A stretch of 34,223 bases of DNA from an uncultured Coriobacteriaceae bacterium (GTDB taxonomy: Bacteria > Actinomycetota > Coriobacteriia > Coriobacteriales > Coriobacteriaceae): assembly GCA_944320725.1 (NCBI GenBank), contig CALUIM010000017.1:1-34223 (forward strand). The letters run 5' to 3'. Positions 1 through 7,145 of this stretch are shown here, piece after piece (the stretch's first letter is position 1; each line of letters starts with the position of its first letter). The notes under the pieces are model-generated. The model was not told where the DNA came from. It searched no databases and was given only the letters and a program-made list of their open reading frames with translations. Both the position numbers and the translations under genes were made by a program.

Positions 1-32
1 ACGAAGTGCTCTACCGACTGAGCTATACAGGC
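1..32 (-). tRNA. tRNA, 5' part only, probably tRNA-Thr
   Basis: The minus strand reads as the first 32 nucleotides of a tRNA: a 7-nt acceptor half GCCTGTA, a D-stem GCTC/GAGC with the usual AGTCGGTA loop, and an anticodon-stem half CTTCG. The window ends at tRNA position 32, so the anticodon (34-36) is not visible. Thr identity is inferred from the resemblance of this 5' half to bacterial tRNA-Thr and from its place next to Tyr and Thr tRNAs. It lies 10 nt downstream of tRNA-Tyr and is probably on the same transcript. Confidence 0.75.
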
Positions 33-42
33 ACTTGCTTGC

Positions 43-127
43 TGGTGGGAGCGCAAGGATTCGAACCTTGGTAGGCAGAGCCAACGGGTTTACAGCCCGT
101 CCCCATTAACCACTCGGGCACACTCCC
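43..127 (-). tRNA. tRNA-Tyr (anticodon GTA)
   Basis: The minus strand folds as a class II tRNA. The acceptor stem GGGAGTG pairs with CGCTCCC (one G-U), the anticodon stem is ACGGG/CCCGT, and the loop CTGTAAA places GTA at 34-36. The long variable arm expected of tRNA-Tyr is present, as is a T-loop TTCGAAT. The 3' CCA is encoded (43-45). A good promoter lies 60 nt upstream. The Tyr/Thr tRNA pair next to rlmB/yacP recalls the tRNA cluster that often precedes the secE-nusG region in bacteria. Confidence 0.95.
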
Positions 128-189
128 TTAGCAGCAAGTCCCTCAGGGCACCCGTGCATGACTGCGCAGCCGCCTCTTTGGGCGAAAAG

Positions 190-219
190 ATAGTACGACG
201 CAGGTGCGCGGGATGTCAA
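190..219 (-). promoter_or_regulatory. Promoter of the tRNA-Tyr/tRNA-Thr transcript
   Basis: On the minus strand there is a consensus -35 TTGACA (214-219), an 18-bp spacer and -10 TACTAT (190-195). Transcription would start near 183, about 55 nt before tRNA-Tyr. The match to the housekeeping sigma consensus is strong, as expected for a stable RNA gene. Confidence 0.7.
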
Positions 220-306
220 CCACTTTATGTAAATACACGGCACCGGGCGTATCCATATGCCGGATTCCTGCGGTTTTGCGGCAACGCGCATGTGCAGAAT
301 ATGTAA

Positions 307-329
307 GCGCCCCGTACGAGACGGGGCGC
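307..329 (-). terminator. Terminator after the lipoprotein gene
   Basis: A perfect 9-bp GC-rich stem (307-315 with 321-329) with a 5-nt loop begins 39 bp beyond the stop of the minus-strand lipoprotein gene. The following sequence on the minus strand is only moderately T-rich, so termination strength is uncertain. It separates that gene from the tRNA promoter. Confidence 0.6.
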
Positions 330-367
330 TTTGCTTGTGCTATCTGCGATGTTACGGGCTATCGACC

Positions 368-1249
368 CTAAGGTGCCGTGTAGACCAGGATATCGCGGGC
401 GGGCGAGCCGTCGTCGTTGCAGAGCGCCCCGGCCACGACCTCACCGTTCTGGTAGAAGTAGATGCGCGTCACGTAGATGCCCGCACCCTCCCAGTAGCTC
501 GGGCCGCCAATCTCATATGTGATGGACGGGTCGTCGGGCACCTTGAGCGCCGCGCGCGCCGTTGCCACGAAAGCCGCCTCATCATCGCTTTGTGCGGGCG
601 CCTGGTTTGCGCTCGACGAGGGGTCTGACGTCTTGAGTGTGATCGTGGCGCGGTTGGGATCCGTGATGCCGTTTGCCTCGGTCACGAAGGTGTCGCCCTC
701 AAAATGCCCATCAGTTGCAAAGAATCCCGCACTCACGCCGAACATCCACACATCACGCCCGTCAAACGTCGTGCCGACATGCGTGTAGCCATCAGTCGAA
801 GTTCCACCGGCACCGCCAATGGTCACGGTGTCCATACCTGCCTCGACCTCGTTGTAGCCGCCGATCCATTTCGTGTAGTAGAACTCAAAGGTCGTGTCGC
901 TTGTCTGCTTGACATGCCAGATCGGAGGATCGCCCTCGCCGGGGGTCCTACCTGATTCGTCACGCACCCAGCTGTCGGGCACGTCGACATAGAACCACGC
1001 GCATTCGAAGTCATGCGCGCCCTGATCGCTCGACGCGGTGTCCGTTGCGCTCGGCTCCGAGTTATCCTCGCCACCACCGCTTACCGTGGGCACATAGACG
1101 ATCTCGTCGGAGCCACCCACCTGCGCAGAGCCCGCGGCGCTTCCCGTGCCCGATCCACCTACTGCACCCGGTGCACACGCAGTGAGTGCACCCAACGCGC
1201 ATACCATAGTCAAAGCAGCAGTTACCGTGCTTACACGCATCGATTTCAT
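368..1249 (-). CDS. Putative secreted lipoprotein of unknown function
   Basis: A 293-residue protein with a lipoprotein signal: N-terminus MKSMRV, a hydrophobic stretch, then a lipobox ending LTAC at about residues 21-24, so the mature protein should start at the lipidated Cys. A low-complexity Gly/Ser/Ala segment follows, as in surface-anchored lipoproteins, then a folded part rich in Trp, Tyr and acidic residues from about residue 80. I recognise no named domain. The start at 1249 is preferred over an ATG 33 bp upstream because GGGAGGGGAG lies just ahead of it and the signal peptide then begins normally. It is monocistronic: a hairpin follows its stop and a tRNA terminator lies upstream. 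It probably acts at the outer face of the membrane; ligand or substrate unknown. Confidence 0.8.
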   Translation of the reverse strand: MKSMRVSTVTAALTMVCALGALTACAPGAVGGSGTGSAAGSAQVGGSDEIVYVPTVSGGGEDNSEPSATDTASSDQGAHDFECAWFYVDVPDSWVRDESGRTPGEGDPPIWHVKQTSDTTFEFYYTKWIGGYNEVEAGMDTVTIGGAGGTSTDGYTHVGTTFDGRDVWMFGVSAGFFATDGHFEGDTFVTEANGITDPNRATITLKTSDPSSSANQAPAQSDDEAAFVATARAALKVPDDPSITYEIGGPSYWEGAGIYVTRIYFYQNGEVVAGALCNDDGSPARDILVYTAP

Positions 1250-1589
1250 GCACTCTCCCCTCCCAACACCGCATTCGCGCATACCGCACGAACACTATGT
1301 GCTTCGAATATGCATTATCGTACGCCATGCAGGCGGCTAGCGCCCAATATAACGGCCTTTTTCCTATGATCGAGCGCCTGAAAAAAGATTTGTTCTATTC
1401 GAGAGGGCATGCGCAAAGTACTGCAAAAATGGCCAAAGCGTCTACCTGCGCATTGTTTCCAACCAAAGTTTCTTCTACTTCACCGACGTCCGCTGAACCT
1501 TACCAAATCTTTTTTCCTCCGTTTTCCAGATGCCTTGATAGCAAAACAACCCGCAGCTTTGCTGCAGCACCCCGCTGTTATGCAAAATC
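1250..1589. other. Intergenic gap between lipoprotein gene and tRNA-Thr terminator
   Basis: About 340 bp without a convincing gene. It must hold the promoter of the minus-strand lipoprotein gene. A GATAAT-like -10 is visible near 1312-1317 on the minus strand, but I find no good -35 at the right distance. The short plus-strand reading frames crossing it run into the tRNA and are not credible. Confidence 0.5.
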
Positions 1590-1622
1590 GGGGCCCAATC
1601 TGAACAATCCAGATTGGGCCCC
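1590..1622 (-). terminator. Terminator of tRNA-Thr(TGT)
   Basis: A perfect 13-bp inverted repeat (1590-1602 with 1610-1622, 7-nt loop) is followed on the minus strand by GATTTTGC. It lies 14 bp beyond the tRNA 3' end and is a textbook intrinsic terminator. Confidence 0.88.
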
Positions 1623-1635
1623 GTCTATGAGACTA

Positions 1636-1710
1636 TGGAGCCAGCGACAGGAATCGAACCCGCAACCCAGTGATTACAAATCACTTGCTCTACCGTTGAG
1701 CCACGCTGGC
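1636..1710 (-). tRNA. tRNA-Thr (anticodon TGT)
   Basis: The minus strand folds as a standard tRNA: acceptor GCCAGCG/CGCTGGC, D-stem GCTC/GAGC, anticodon stem AGTGA/TCACT, loop TTTGTAA giving anticodon TGT for ACA codons, and T-loop TTCGATT. CCA is encoded at 1636-1638. It has its own promoter and terminator, so it is transcribed separately from the Tyr/Thr pair at the window start. Confidence 0.95.
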
Positions 1711-1757
1711 ACGCTCGGCGCTTAGCGGCACACCTGCACCCCGCGCGAAGCTTCTAT

Positions 1758-1786
1758 AGGATACTGAATGACGGCAAAACCGGCAA
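1758..1786 (-). promoter_or_regulatory. Promoter of tRNA-Thr(TGT)
   Basis: The minus strand has -35 TTGCCG (1781-1786), a 17-bp spacer and -10 TATCCT (1758-1763). Transcription would start near 1751, about 40 nt before the tRNA, and just after the end of the yacP-like gene. Confidence 0.6.
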
Positions 1787-1806
1787 GCGAAGACGCGCGC
1801 TTAACC

Positions 1807-2532
1807 CTATCCGCGTAGATTGTCGCGGAGTGCCGCGAGCTTGGAGAGTGCGTCTCCCGAAAGGCGGCTACCCAGCGTGAGCTTGATATCGGGCGCGGCC
1901 TCGGCCTCCGCTACATCGGCATCCACCTGCTTGACCTCGCCCACAAACATGCGCGCCGAGATGCGCGTGACACCCTTGCCCATAACCGTCGCCTGGATGG
2001 TGCCGTCGCTCGTCACCACCGAGCAAGCGCGACCATGCTCGCGCGCGTCGCTGCACAGGCGCTGGATGATGGTGTCGGCCGAGATGCCCGTGGGTGAAAA
2101 CTCGATGCGCACGCCCGCCTGCGGCAGATTGGGCCGATCGGGATTCACGTTGCCCGCGCCGTCGAACACGATCACCGGCTCATAGCGCCCCTGCGCAAAG
2201 GCGGCAACATCGGCAATGAGCGCGGTGCGCGCGGCATCATAGACGTCGCGCGAATAGGGGTCGTCCGAGCGGTCGAAGATGAGGCGCTCGTAGCGCGTAT
2301 CGGCATGGATGACGTTATAGCCATCAACCACCAGCAGCTCGCGCTCGCCGCGCGCATTGGTGCCGCGCGCTGGGTCGGGAACCGCCGAGCCGCCGAATGC
2401 GTTGCCGGTGGCAAACACGCTGCCCGAGGCGTATGAACTGCCCACGCCATAGGTGCTCGCCGAGACAATCGGCTTGGCCGACCCCTCGCCGAAGCGCTTC
2501 GCCTTGGCTTTCGCACGGTTCTTCTTACCCAT
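1807..2532 (-). CDS. YacP/Rae1-type NYN-domain endoribonuclease
   Basis: A 241-residue protein. After a basic N-terminus (GKKNRAKAKAKRF) and a Gly/Ala/Ser-rich stretch of about 45 residues, an NYN (PIN-like) nuclease domain starts at about residue 66. It has VDGYNVI (Asp70, Asn73), then VFDGAGN near 123, an Asp in FSPTGISAD near 155 and VVTSDGTIQ near 172. These acidic residues are the metal-binding set of the family. B. subtilis YacP (Rae1) is a ribosome-associated mRNA endonuclease, and its gene follows rlmB there as here. The start lies 2 nt after the rlmB stop, so the two are translationally coupled. The low-complexity N-terminus is longer than in B. subtilis. The domain call is firm; the ribosome role is inferred. 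Confidence 0.87.
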   Translation of the reverse strand: MGKKNRAKAKAKRFGEGSAKPIVSASTYGVGSSYASGSVFATGNAFGGSAVPDPARGTNARGERELLVVDGYNVIHADTRYERLIFDRSDDPYSRDVYDAARTALIADVAAFAQGRYEPVIVFDGAGNVNPDRPNLPQAGVRIEFSPTGISADTIIQRLCSDAREHGRACSVVTSDGTIQATVMGKGVTRISARMFVGEVKQVDADVAEAEAAPDIKLTLGSRLSGDALSKLAALRDNLRG

Positions 2533-2534
2533 GG

Positions 2535-3515
2535 CTACTCACCCGCCCCAGGATTCACGGGCAGCTCGGGCAGCGCCGCCGCGTTCACACGCAGCCACTC
2601 GTAGCAGAGCGCCGTGGTGGCCTGCGCCACGTTGAGGCTCTCGGTGAGGCCACGCTGCGGAAGCTTGGTGAGATCGTCGCAGATCTCAAGTACGAGTCGA
2701 CTGATGCCCTCGCCCTCTGATCCCATCACAAGCGCGATGCGACCTGCAAACGAGGTCTCCCAGCAGGTTCCCTCGGCATGCTCGGAGGCACCGATAGCCC
2801 AGAATCCAGCGCTTTTAAGCTCCTCGAGCGCGCGGGCGATGTTGGGCACGCGCGCGATGGGCAGATGCATCACGGCGCCTGCCGAAGTCTTGTACGTGGC
2901 AACCGTGACTTCCGCCGCGCGCTTGTTGGCGATCACCACGCCCGCGGCGCCCACGACCTCTGCCGTGCGCACGATGGCACCGAAGTTGCCAGCATCGGTC
3001 ACGTGATCGAGCACCACCACGAGCGCCGGGCCCTCGCCCGCACGGGCAAGGACATCAGCGAGCTCCGCATACGGGAACGCCCCGACCTCGAGCGCGATGC
3101 CCTGGTGCGCGCCATGCGCAGAAAGTGCATCGAGCTCTGCCGTGGGTACATATCGCACGGCAAGGCCCGCCGCGCGCACATCGTCCACGAGCTTGGTAAG
3201 CGCCGCATCGCGCGACCCTTCCGCCACCAGCGCGCGCTTCACCGGGAAACCCGTACGCAGCGCCTCGGCAGTTGCGCGGCGTCCTTCGATGAAGTCGCCT
3301 GCGGGACGGGCCACTGGACGCCTGGCAGCGGGCCGAGCGTCCTTCCCTTTCTCGGCACCTCGCTTCCGCGCAGCATCTTTGCTAAACGCGCCGCCACGGT
3401 CGCGCGCGCCCCCACCGAGCGCTCGCTCGTTATGACTCTGCTGGCGAACACCTCGTCCGCCGCGCACATCGCGGCCAGTTGGCCGCTGACCGCGTCCGCC
3501 CTGCTGCTTGCCCAT
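2535..3515 (-). CDS. rlmB: 23S rRNA (guanosine-2'-O-)-methyltransferase, RlmB/TrmH family
   Basis: A 326-residue SPOUT methyltransferase that should 2'-O-methylate a guanosine in 23S rRNA (G2251 in E. coli RlmB) using S-adenosylmethionine. Residues 1-72 are a Gly/Arg/Lys-rich, probably disordered, RNA-binding tail. The substrate-binding L30e-like domain (74-145) starts FIEGRRATAEAL. The catalytic domain shows motif 1 DHVTDAGNFGAIVRT (170-184), motif 2 LVMGSEGEGI (262-271) and motif 3 LPQRGLTESLNVAQA (285-299), the trefoil-knot residues that bind cofactor. AAGGAG precedes the ATG. The yacP-like gene follows after 2 nt. The basic tail is long for the family and fits a free-standing rRNA enzyme. 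Confidence 0.92.
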   Translation of the reverse strand: MGKQQGGRGQRPTGRDVRGGRGVRQQSHNERALGGGARDRGGAFSKDAARKRGAEKGKDARPAARRPVARPAGDFIEGRRATAEALRTGFPVKRALVAEGSRDAALTKLVDDVRAAGLAVRYVPTAELDALSAHGAHQGIALEVGAFPYAELADVLARAGEGPALVVVLDHVTDAGNFGAIVRTAEVVGAAGVVIANKRAAEVTVATYKTSAGAVMHLPIARVPNIARALEELKSAGFWAIGASEHAEGTCWETSFAGRIALVMGSEGEGISRLVLEICDDLTKLPQRGLTESLNVAQATTALCYEWLRVNAAALPELPVNPGAGE

Positions 3516-4014
3516 GGATCTCCTTACGCCTCGCTATTCCGCACAGCAGTATAAACCGGCATTTTGCACCACGTGCCGAGCTCCTTTAGATAGCAGATAC
3601 TAAACGCACGCCTTTGCCATCATCTATTATTCTGGCAGCTGGGAACGTCCGATACAGCAGGCGCTTCAGCGCGATGGTCTTCGCACCTGCAAACACTTAG
3701 ATGAAAAGCCCTCAAATCACGGGGCTCTTCCTCGTTTTCTTGCACCGTTTCATCAAGTGAGTGTTTCTAGTTGCAATGTCCGTCTATATCGCTTTATTAG
3801 GCTAAAGTTTTTCATGTGTTTTCATCAATAGACGCTTACGGGTACTTGCATAATCACAATTGAAACACTCACTTCGTGAAAAAGAGTCTTTCGACTATTG
3901 GTCGCTATTGGCTTGATCGCATTCATCAGCACTTGGTAAGGCTTTATTCACGACAGCGGCAAATACGACCTAGCAGGGAATAGATGACCATAGGCCCTGA
4001 TGCGAGGAGAACGT
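3516..4014. other. AT-richer intergenic gap upstream of the flavodoxin gene
   Basis: About 500 bp without a credible gene, noticeably richer in A/T than its surroundings. It holds the promoter side of rlmB (minus) and of the flavodoxin gene (plus), a weak hairpin with 5-bp arms AGCCC/GGGCT followed by a T-rich stretch around 3697-3740, and the 20-bp inverted repeat listed separately. The base composition suggests inserted or decayed DNA. Confidence 0.5.
3748..3881. repeat. 20-bp inverted repeat with distant arms
   Basis: The arm at 3748-3767 (TTTCATCAAGTGAGTGTTTC) recurs in inverted orientation at 3862-3881 with 18 of 20 positions matching, including a perfect 13-bp core AAGTGAGTGTTTC. The arms are 94 bp apart. 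Weaker relatives beginning TTTCATC occur near 3690-3705 (inverted) and at about 3819. The set may be operator sites for a regulator of the flavodoxin gene, or ends of a lost element. Confidence 0.55.
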
Positions 4015-4557
4015 ATGAAAGCCGCTGTTGTATATTGCTCGCAAACGGGATCGACAAAGACGTATGCTGACTGGATGGCCGAAGAACTGAGTTGCACGCC
4101 TGAACCGCTTGAACGCATCGAGGCGGTTGCCACGGATGCCGAACTCGTGGTGTTTGTCAGCTGGTTCCATGCGGCGAGCATCAAGGGCGCTAAGCGTTTC
4201 CAAGCGTACATGGCGAAGCATCCCGAGAAGCGCTATGCCGTAATCGCGGTGGGTGCAACGCCCATGCCGTACGACCTGTGGCCTGCGAGCGAACACGAGG
4301 AGGCGTTCCGCCGCTCCTTCCCCGCAGATAGCTACCCCGATCTGCCGTGGGTCTACTGCCGCGGCGGATTCCACTTCGAGCGACTCGGCGTGATGGATAA
4401 AATCGCCATGCGCATCTACTTCAAAATGCTCGAAGGCGAAATCAAGCGCGGCAACCAGCGCGAGAAGATCTCGCTCGCAGGCATGCGTGAAGGCTTCGAT
4501 GACTGCGATCGCTCGTACTTGGAGCCGTTGCTCGAGCAGCTGGGACTGCGGAGATAA
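4015..4557 (+). CDS. Flavodoxin-domain protein (FMN-binding, HemG-like fold)
   Basis: A 180-residue protein starting MKAAVVYCSQTGSTKTYADW. The segment SQTGSTKT (residues 9-16) is the phosphate-binding loop of flavodoxins, and VVFVSWFHAASIKG (about 46-59) fits the second FMN loop. It resembles the flavodoxin family that includes protoporphyrinogen oxidase HemG and small flavoproteins of anaerobes. It should carry electrons or reduce a small molecule in the cytoplasm; the partner is unknown. GAGGAG sits 5 nt before the ATG at 4015, which is why this start is preferred over the in-frame ATG 15 bp upstream. It is alone on the plus strand inside a minus-strand housekeeping block, in AT-richer surroundings with inverted repeats upstream, which suggests insertion. 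It lacks a redox partner next door. Confidence 0.85.
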   Translation: MKAAVVYCSQTGSTKTYADWMAEELSCTPEPLERIEAVATDAELVVFVSWFHAASIKGAKRFQAYMAKHPEKRYAVIAVGATPMPYDLWPASEHEEAFRRSFPADSYPDLPWVYCRGGFHFERLGVMDKIAMRIYFKMLEGEIKRGNQREKISLAGMREGFDDCDRSYLEPLLEQLGLRR

Positions 4558-4624
4558 CGGGCGGCTATCGCAAGGCAACCCGATTCTACGCAGTCCTGTC
4601 GCTCTGCGGCGCCGTCTACGCCAA

Positions 4625-4837
4625 TCAACGATACTTCGTCCCCCTCGCTACGCCACTCGTTTCAATCACGCCAAGGGAAACGAGGCGATGGAGAATCTTC
4701 GTGAGCTTCGACCTGCTGAAGTCTACTCCTTCCAGCAACTCCCCCACCGCCATGGGGCGTGCAGTACTTAGTAGGTCGTACACGCGCTGCTGATCATCCG
4801 TGAGCCCGATATCGCTTTTCATGAGGGGGAGCGTCAC
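4625..4837 (-). CDS. Small winged-helix DNA-binding protein or C-terminal gene remnant
   Basis: A 70-residue reading frame starting at GTG. Its sequence LTDDQQRVYDLLS, then MAVGELLEGVDFSRSKLTKI (residues about 29-48) and LVSLGVIETSGVARGTKYR, is a classic winged helix: helix-turn-helix followed by a basic wing. Such domains usually form the C-terminal end of larger regulators, for example ATP-binding RecG-like or AlbA_2-type proteins, so this may be the surviving tail of a lost gene. There is no good ribosome-binding site before the GTG, and an in-frame stop (TAA) lies two codons upstream. An inverted repeat that could be its operator begins 7 bp upstream. It converges on the flavodoxin gene. 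I am fairly sure of the fold, much less of expression. Confidence 0.5.
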   Translation of the reverse strand: MTLPLMKSDIGLTDDQQRVYDLLSTARPMAVGELLEGVDFSRSKLTKILHRLVSLGVIETSGVARGTKYR

Positions 4838-4843
4838 CGGTTA

Positions 4844-4884
4844 CGCAAAAAGTACGCAAGATTTTTTAAGAGTACTTTTATGCG
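4844..4884. repeat. Inverted repeat, candidate operator upstream of the winged-helix ORF
   Basis: CGCAAAAAGTAC (4844-4855) is repeated in inverted orientation as GTACTTTTATGCG (4872-4884), identical but for one extra base. The 16-bp gap is A/T-rich. It sits directly ahead of the minus-strand winged-helix ORF and 32 bp ahead of a plus-strand AGGAGG. The form is that of a regulator-binding site and would suit autoregulation, but that is inference. Confidence 0.5.
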
Positions 4885-4945
4885 TTGAATTAACTCGATA
4901 TCTCTCAAATCGAATAGGAGGATAGTAAATGTGGCACTTTGCAAA

Positions 4946-4977
4946 GAGCCGCCCTTCCCCAATGGAAAGAGCGGCTC
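4946..4977 (-). terminator. Terminator of cysS
   Basis: A hairpin 31 bp beyond the cysS stop: 7-bp outer stem GAGCCGC/GCGGCTC with a further imperfect CTTTCC/GGAAGG inner stem, followed on the minus strand by TTTGC. It closes the clpC-to-cysS block. Confidence 0.75.
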
Positions 4978-5007
4978 GCGTTTCTGCAGAGAGAGCGAAT
5001 GCCGAGA

Positions 5008-6519
5008 TTACGCGTGCTTGATGCGGCTTCCTGCGGCGGTGTCCTCGATCACGAGGCCCATGTCGCGCAGCTGGTCGCGGATGGCATCGGCCACATCCCA
5101 GTTCTTGGCGGCGCGCGCCTCGGCGCGGGCGGCCAGGATGCGCTCGGCAGCCTCGTTGACGTCGTCACCCGTGTAGGCGCAGAGCCCCGCCGCCACGCCC
5201 AGAAGCCCTGCCGGCAACTCCTCCTCGAGCTCGGGCAGCTCGATGCCGAGCGTTCCCAGCCAGTTGGAGATCACGCCAGCAGCAGCGATTGCCGCGCCTT
5301 CGTCAACGGCAGCGCGCCCTTGCGTATCCTCGAGATACTGGTTCGCGCGGGTCACCGCCTCGAACACGGCGGCAAGCGCACCGGCGGTGTTGAAGTCGTC
5401 GTCCATGCACGCAGTGAACGTGCGACCGCATGCAGCGAGGTCTTCGCCGAGAGCGTCGGAAGCCATATTGTCCGGCTCATCTGCCGCATGCGCAGCAGCC
5501 CAGTGCAGGTTTTGCACCGTGCCGGCGATGCGCGTGAGCGAGTTCTCGGCACCCTCCAAGCGCTCCCAACTAAAATCGAGCGGCGAGCGGTAGTGGGTCT
5601 GCAGCATGAGCAGGCGCAGCGCCGCCGCGGAGTGCTTCTCGAGCACCTCCTCGAGCGTGAAGAAGTTGCCGAGCGACTTGGACATCTTCTCGCCGTCGAC
5701 AAGCAGCATACCCGTATGCATCCACGTGTTGGCAAAGCCCTCATGCCAGGCGCACGTGGCCTGGGCGCACTCGTTCTCGTGATGCGGGAAGGCGAGGTCG
5801 GAGCCGCCGCCGTGAATGTCGATGGGGCACCCCAGATAGCGATGCACCATGGCGGCGCACTCAGTGTGCCACCCCGGGCGGCCCTTGCCCCACGGCGAGT
5901 TCCACATGGGCTCGCCAGGCTTGGCGGCCTTCCAGAGCGCGAAGTCCAAGGGATCGCGCTTGGCCTCACCGGCTGCGATGCGCACGCCCACCATAAGATC
6001 GTCCACCTTGCGGCCGGAGACTTCTCCGTAGGTGGGGTCGCTCCGCACGGCAAAGTACACGTCGCCGTTATCGGCCGCATAGGCATGCCCGCCCTCAATG
6101 AGCGTCTTGATCATGCCAATCATGGGACCAATTTCCTTAGTGGCGCGCGGGCGCACATCGGGGTCCATCACGTTGGCACGGTGCATCACGTCGATGAACT
6201 TGTTCGAGAACTCCGTCGCCACCTCTTCGGCCGTGCGGCCCTGCTCGTTGGCGCGGTTGATGATCTTATCGTCCACGTCGGTGAGGTTCTGCGCGAACGT
6301 GACCTCGTAGCCGCTCGCGATGAGCCAGCGGCGAATCACGTCGAAGCTGATGAACGTGCGCGCGTTGCCGATATGGATGTTGTCGTAGACCGTCGGGCCG
6401 CATACGTACATGCGGACCTTGCCCTCCTCGATGGGCTGGAATTCTTCCTTTGCGTGCGTGGCGCTGTTGTAGATCTTCACGAATGGCTCCTTAGCAGCCT
6501 CGTCTGCGTACTTGTCCAT
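5008..6519 (-). CDS. cysS: Cysteine--tRNA ligase
   Basis: A class I aminoacyl-tRNA synthetase charging tRNA-Cys with cysteine in the cytoplasm. From MDKYADEAAK the protein is 503 residues, somewhat over the usual 460-480. The zinc-site and HIGH region reads MYVCGPTVYDNIHIGNAR (Cys40; HIGN 49-52), with further zinc ligands in GWHTECA and FPHHENECAQ, and the KMSKS loop as GEKMSKSLGNF. The C-terminal DALR-type helical domain binds the anticodon. A TTG start 66 bp upstream is open, but it adds a non-conserved tail and has no ribosome-binding site; the chosen ATG has only a weak GGGG ahead, so the exact start is uncertain. It follows ispF on the same strand after a 110-bp gap, in the same order as the Firmicutes cluster. 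Confidence 0.94.
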   Translation of the reverse strand: MDKYADEAAKEPFVKIYNSATHAKEEFQPIEEGKVRMYVCGPTVYDNIHIGNARTFISFDVIRRWLIASGYEVTFAQNLTDVDDKIINRANEQGRTAEEVATEFSNKFIDVMHRANVMDPDVRPRATKEIGPMIGMIKTLIEGGHAYAADNGDVYFAVRSDPTYGEVSGRKVDDLMVGVRIAAGEAKRDPLDFALWKAAKPGEPMWNSPWGKGRPGWHTECAAMVHRYLGCPIDIHGGGSDLAFPHHENECAQATCAWHEGFANTWMHTGMLLVDGEKMSKSLGNFFTLEEVLEKHSAAALRLLMLQTHYRSPLDFSWERLEGAENSLTRIAGTVQNLHWAAAHAADEPDNMASDALGEDLAACGRTFTACMDDDFNTAGALAAVFEAVTRANQYLEDTQGRAAVDEGAAIAAAGVISNWLGTLGIELPELEEELPAGLLGVAAGLCAYTGDDVNEAAERILAARAEARAAKNWDVADAIRDQLRDMGLVIEDTAAGSRIKHA

Positions 6520-6630
6520 GGTACCCCAGCGATGCCCGTCGTGTGTGGAAGGCTCGAACTTAGCCCTCAAGCTGCAAAAATACAAAAACAGAGGATTTTC
6601 GAGATGAGTTTTAGAGGATATCGGCCTTGA

Positions 6631-7110
6631 CTAGCCGCGCTTTTCGAGCAGGCACACGGCCCAGGCGCCGATGCCCTCGCCCTGGCCCTCCCAACCGAGC
6701 TGCTCGGTGGTGGTGGCCTTCACGCCCACATTCTCCACGGGCACACCAAGTGCCGCGCTCAGGTTCTTACGCATCTGCTCACGATGCGGACTGATCTTGG
6801 GCTCCTGGCACGCAATGGTGCAATCGGCATCCACAAACTCATAGCCCTCACGACGCGCATAGGCCATGACCTCGGCGAGCAGCTTGAGCGAATCGGCGTC
6901 CTCGTACGCGGGGTCGGTATCGGGGAAGAGCTTGCCGATGTCGCCGCCGCGCATCGCGCCCAGAATGGCATCCGCGAGCGCATGCGAAAGCACATCGGCA
7001 TCCGAATGCCCAAGGAGGCCCTTCTCATGCGGAATATCAACGCCGCCGATAATGCAGCGGCGGCCCTCCACGAGCCTGTGGACGTCATATCCGTGACCAA
7101 TACGCAGCAT
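6631..7110 (-). CDS. ispF: 2-C-methyl-D-erythritol 2,4-cyclodiphosphate synthase
   Basis: A 159-residue enzyme of the MEP isoprenoid pathway: it cyclises CDP-methylerythritol 2-phosphate with release of CMP. The N-terminus RIGHGYDVHRL supplies the metal ligands Asp9 and His11, and GHSDADV (34-40) the third metal-side histidine region. GDIGKLFPDTDP and the C-terminal KATTTEQLGWEGQGEGI (CDP-binding region) are also typical. Length is normal for the trimeric enzyme. AAAGGCGG precedes the ATG. It lies 35 bp after ispD, so both are probably on one message with disA. Confidence 0.96.
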   Translation of the reverse strand: MLRIGHGYDVHRLVEGRRCIIGGVDIPHEKGLLGHSDADVLSHALADAILGAMRGGDIGKLFPDTDPAYEDADSLKLLAEVMAYARREGYEFVDADCTIACQEPKISPHREQMRKNLSAALGVPVENVGVKATTTEQLGWEGQGEGIGAWAVCLLEKRG

Positions 7111-7145
7111 GGACGCCGCCTTTCTTCTCTCTGTTCGGCTAGAAC

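Noticed and set aside
4939-6630. 563-residue plus-strand open frame antisense to cysS
   Set aside because: It is the GC-rich shadow of cysS on the opposite strand; it is rich in Arg, His and Val with no family motif, while cysS has all its signatures.
6520-6630. T-box leader before cysS
   Set aside because: The 110-bp gap has no T-box sequence motif and no terminator/antiterminator pair that I can see.
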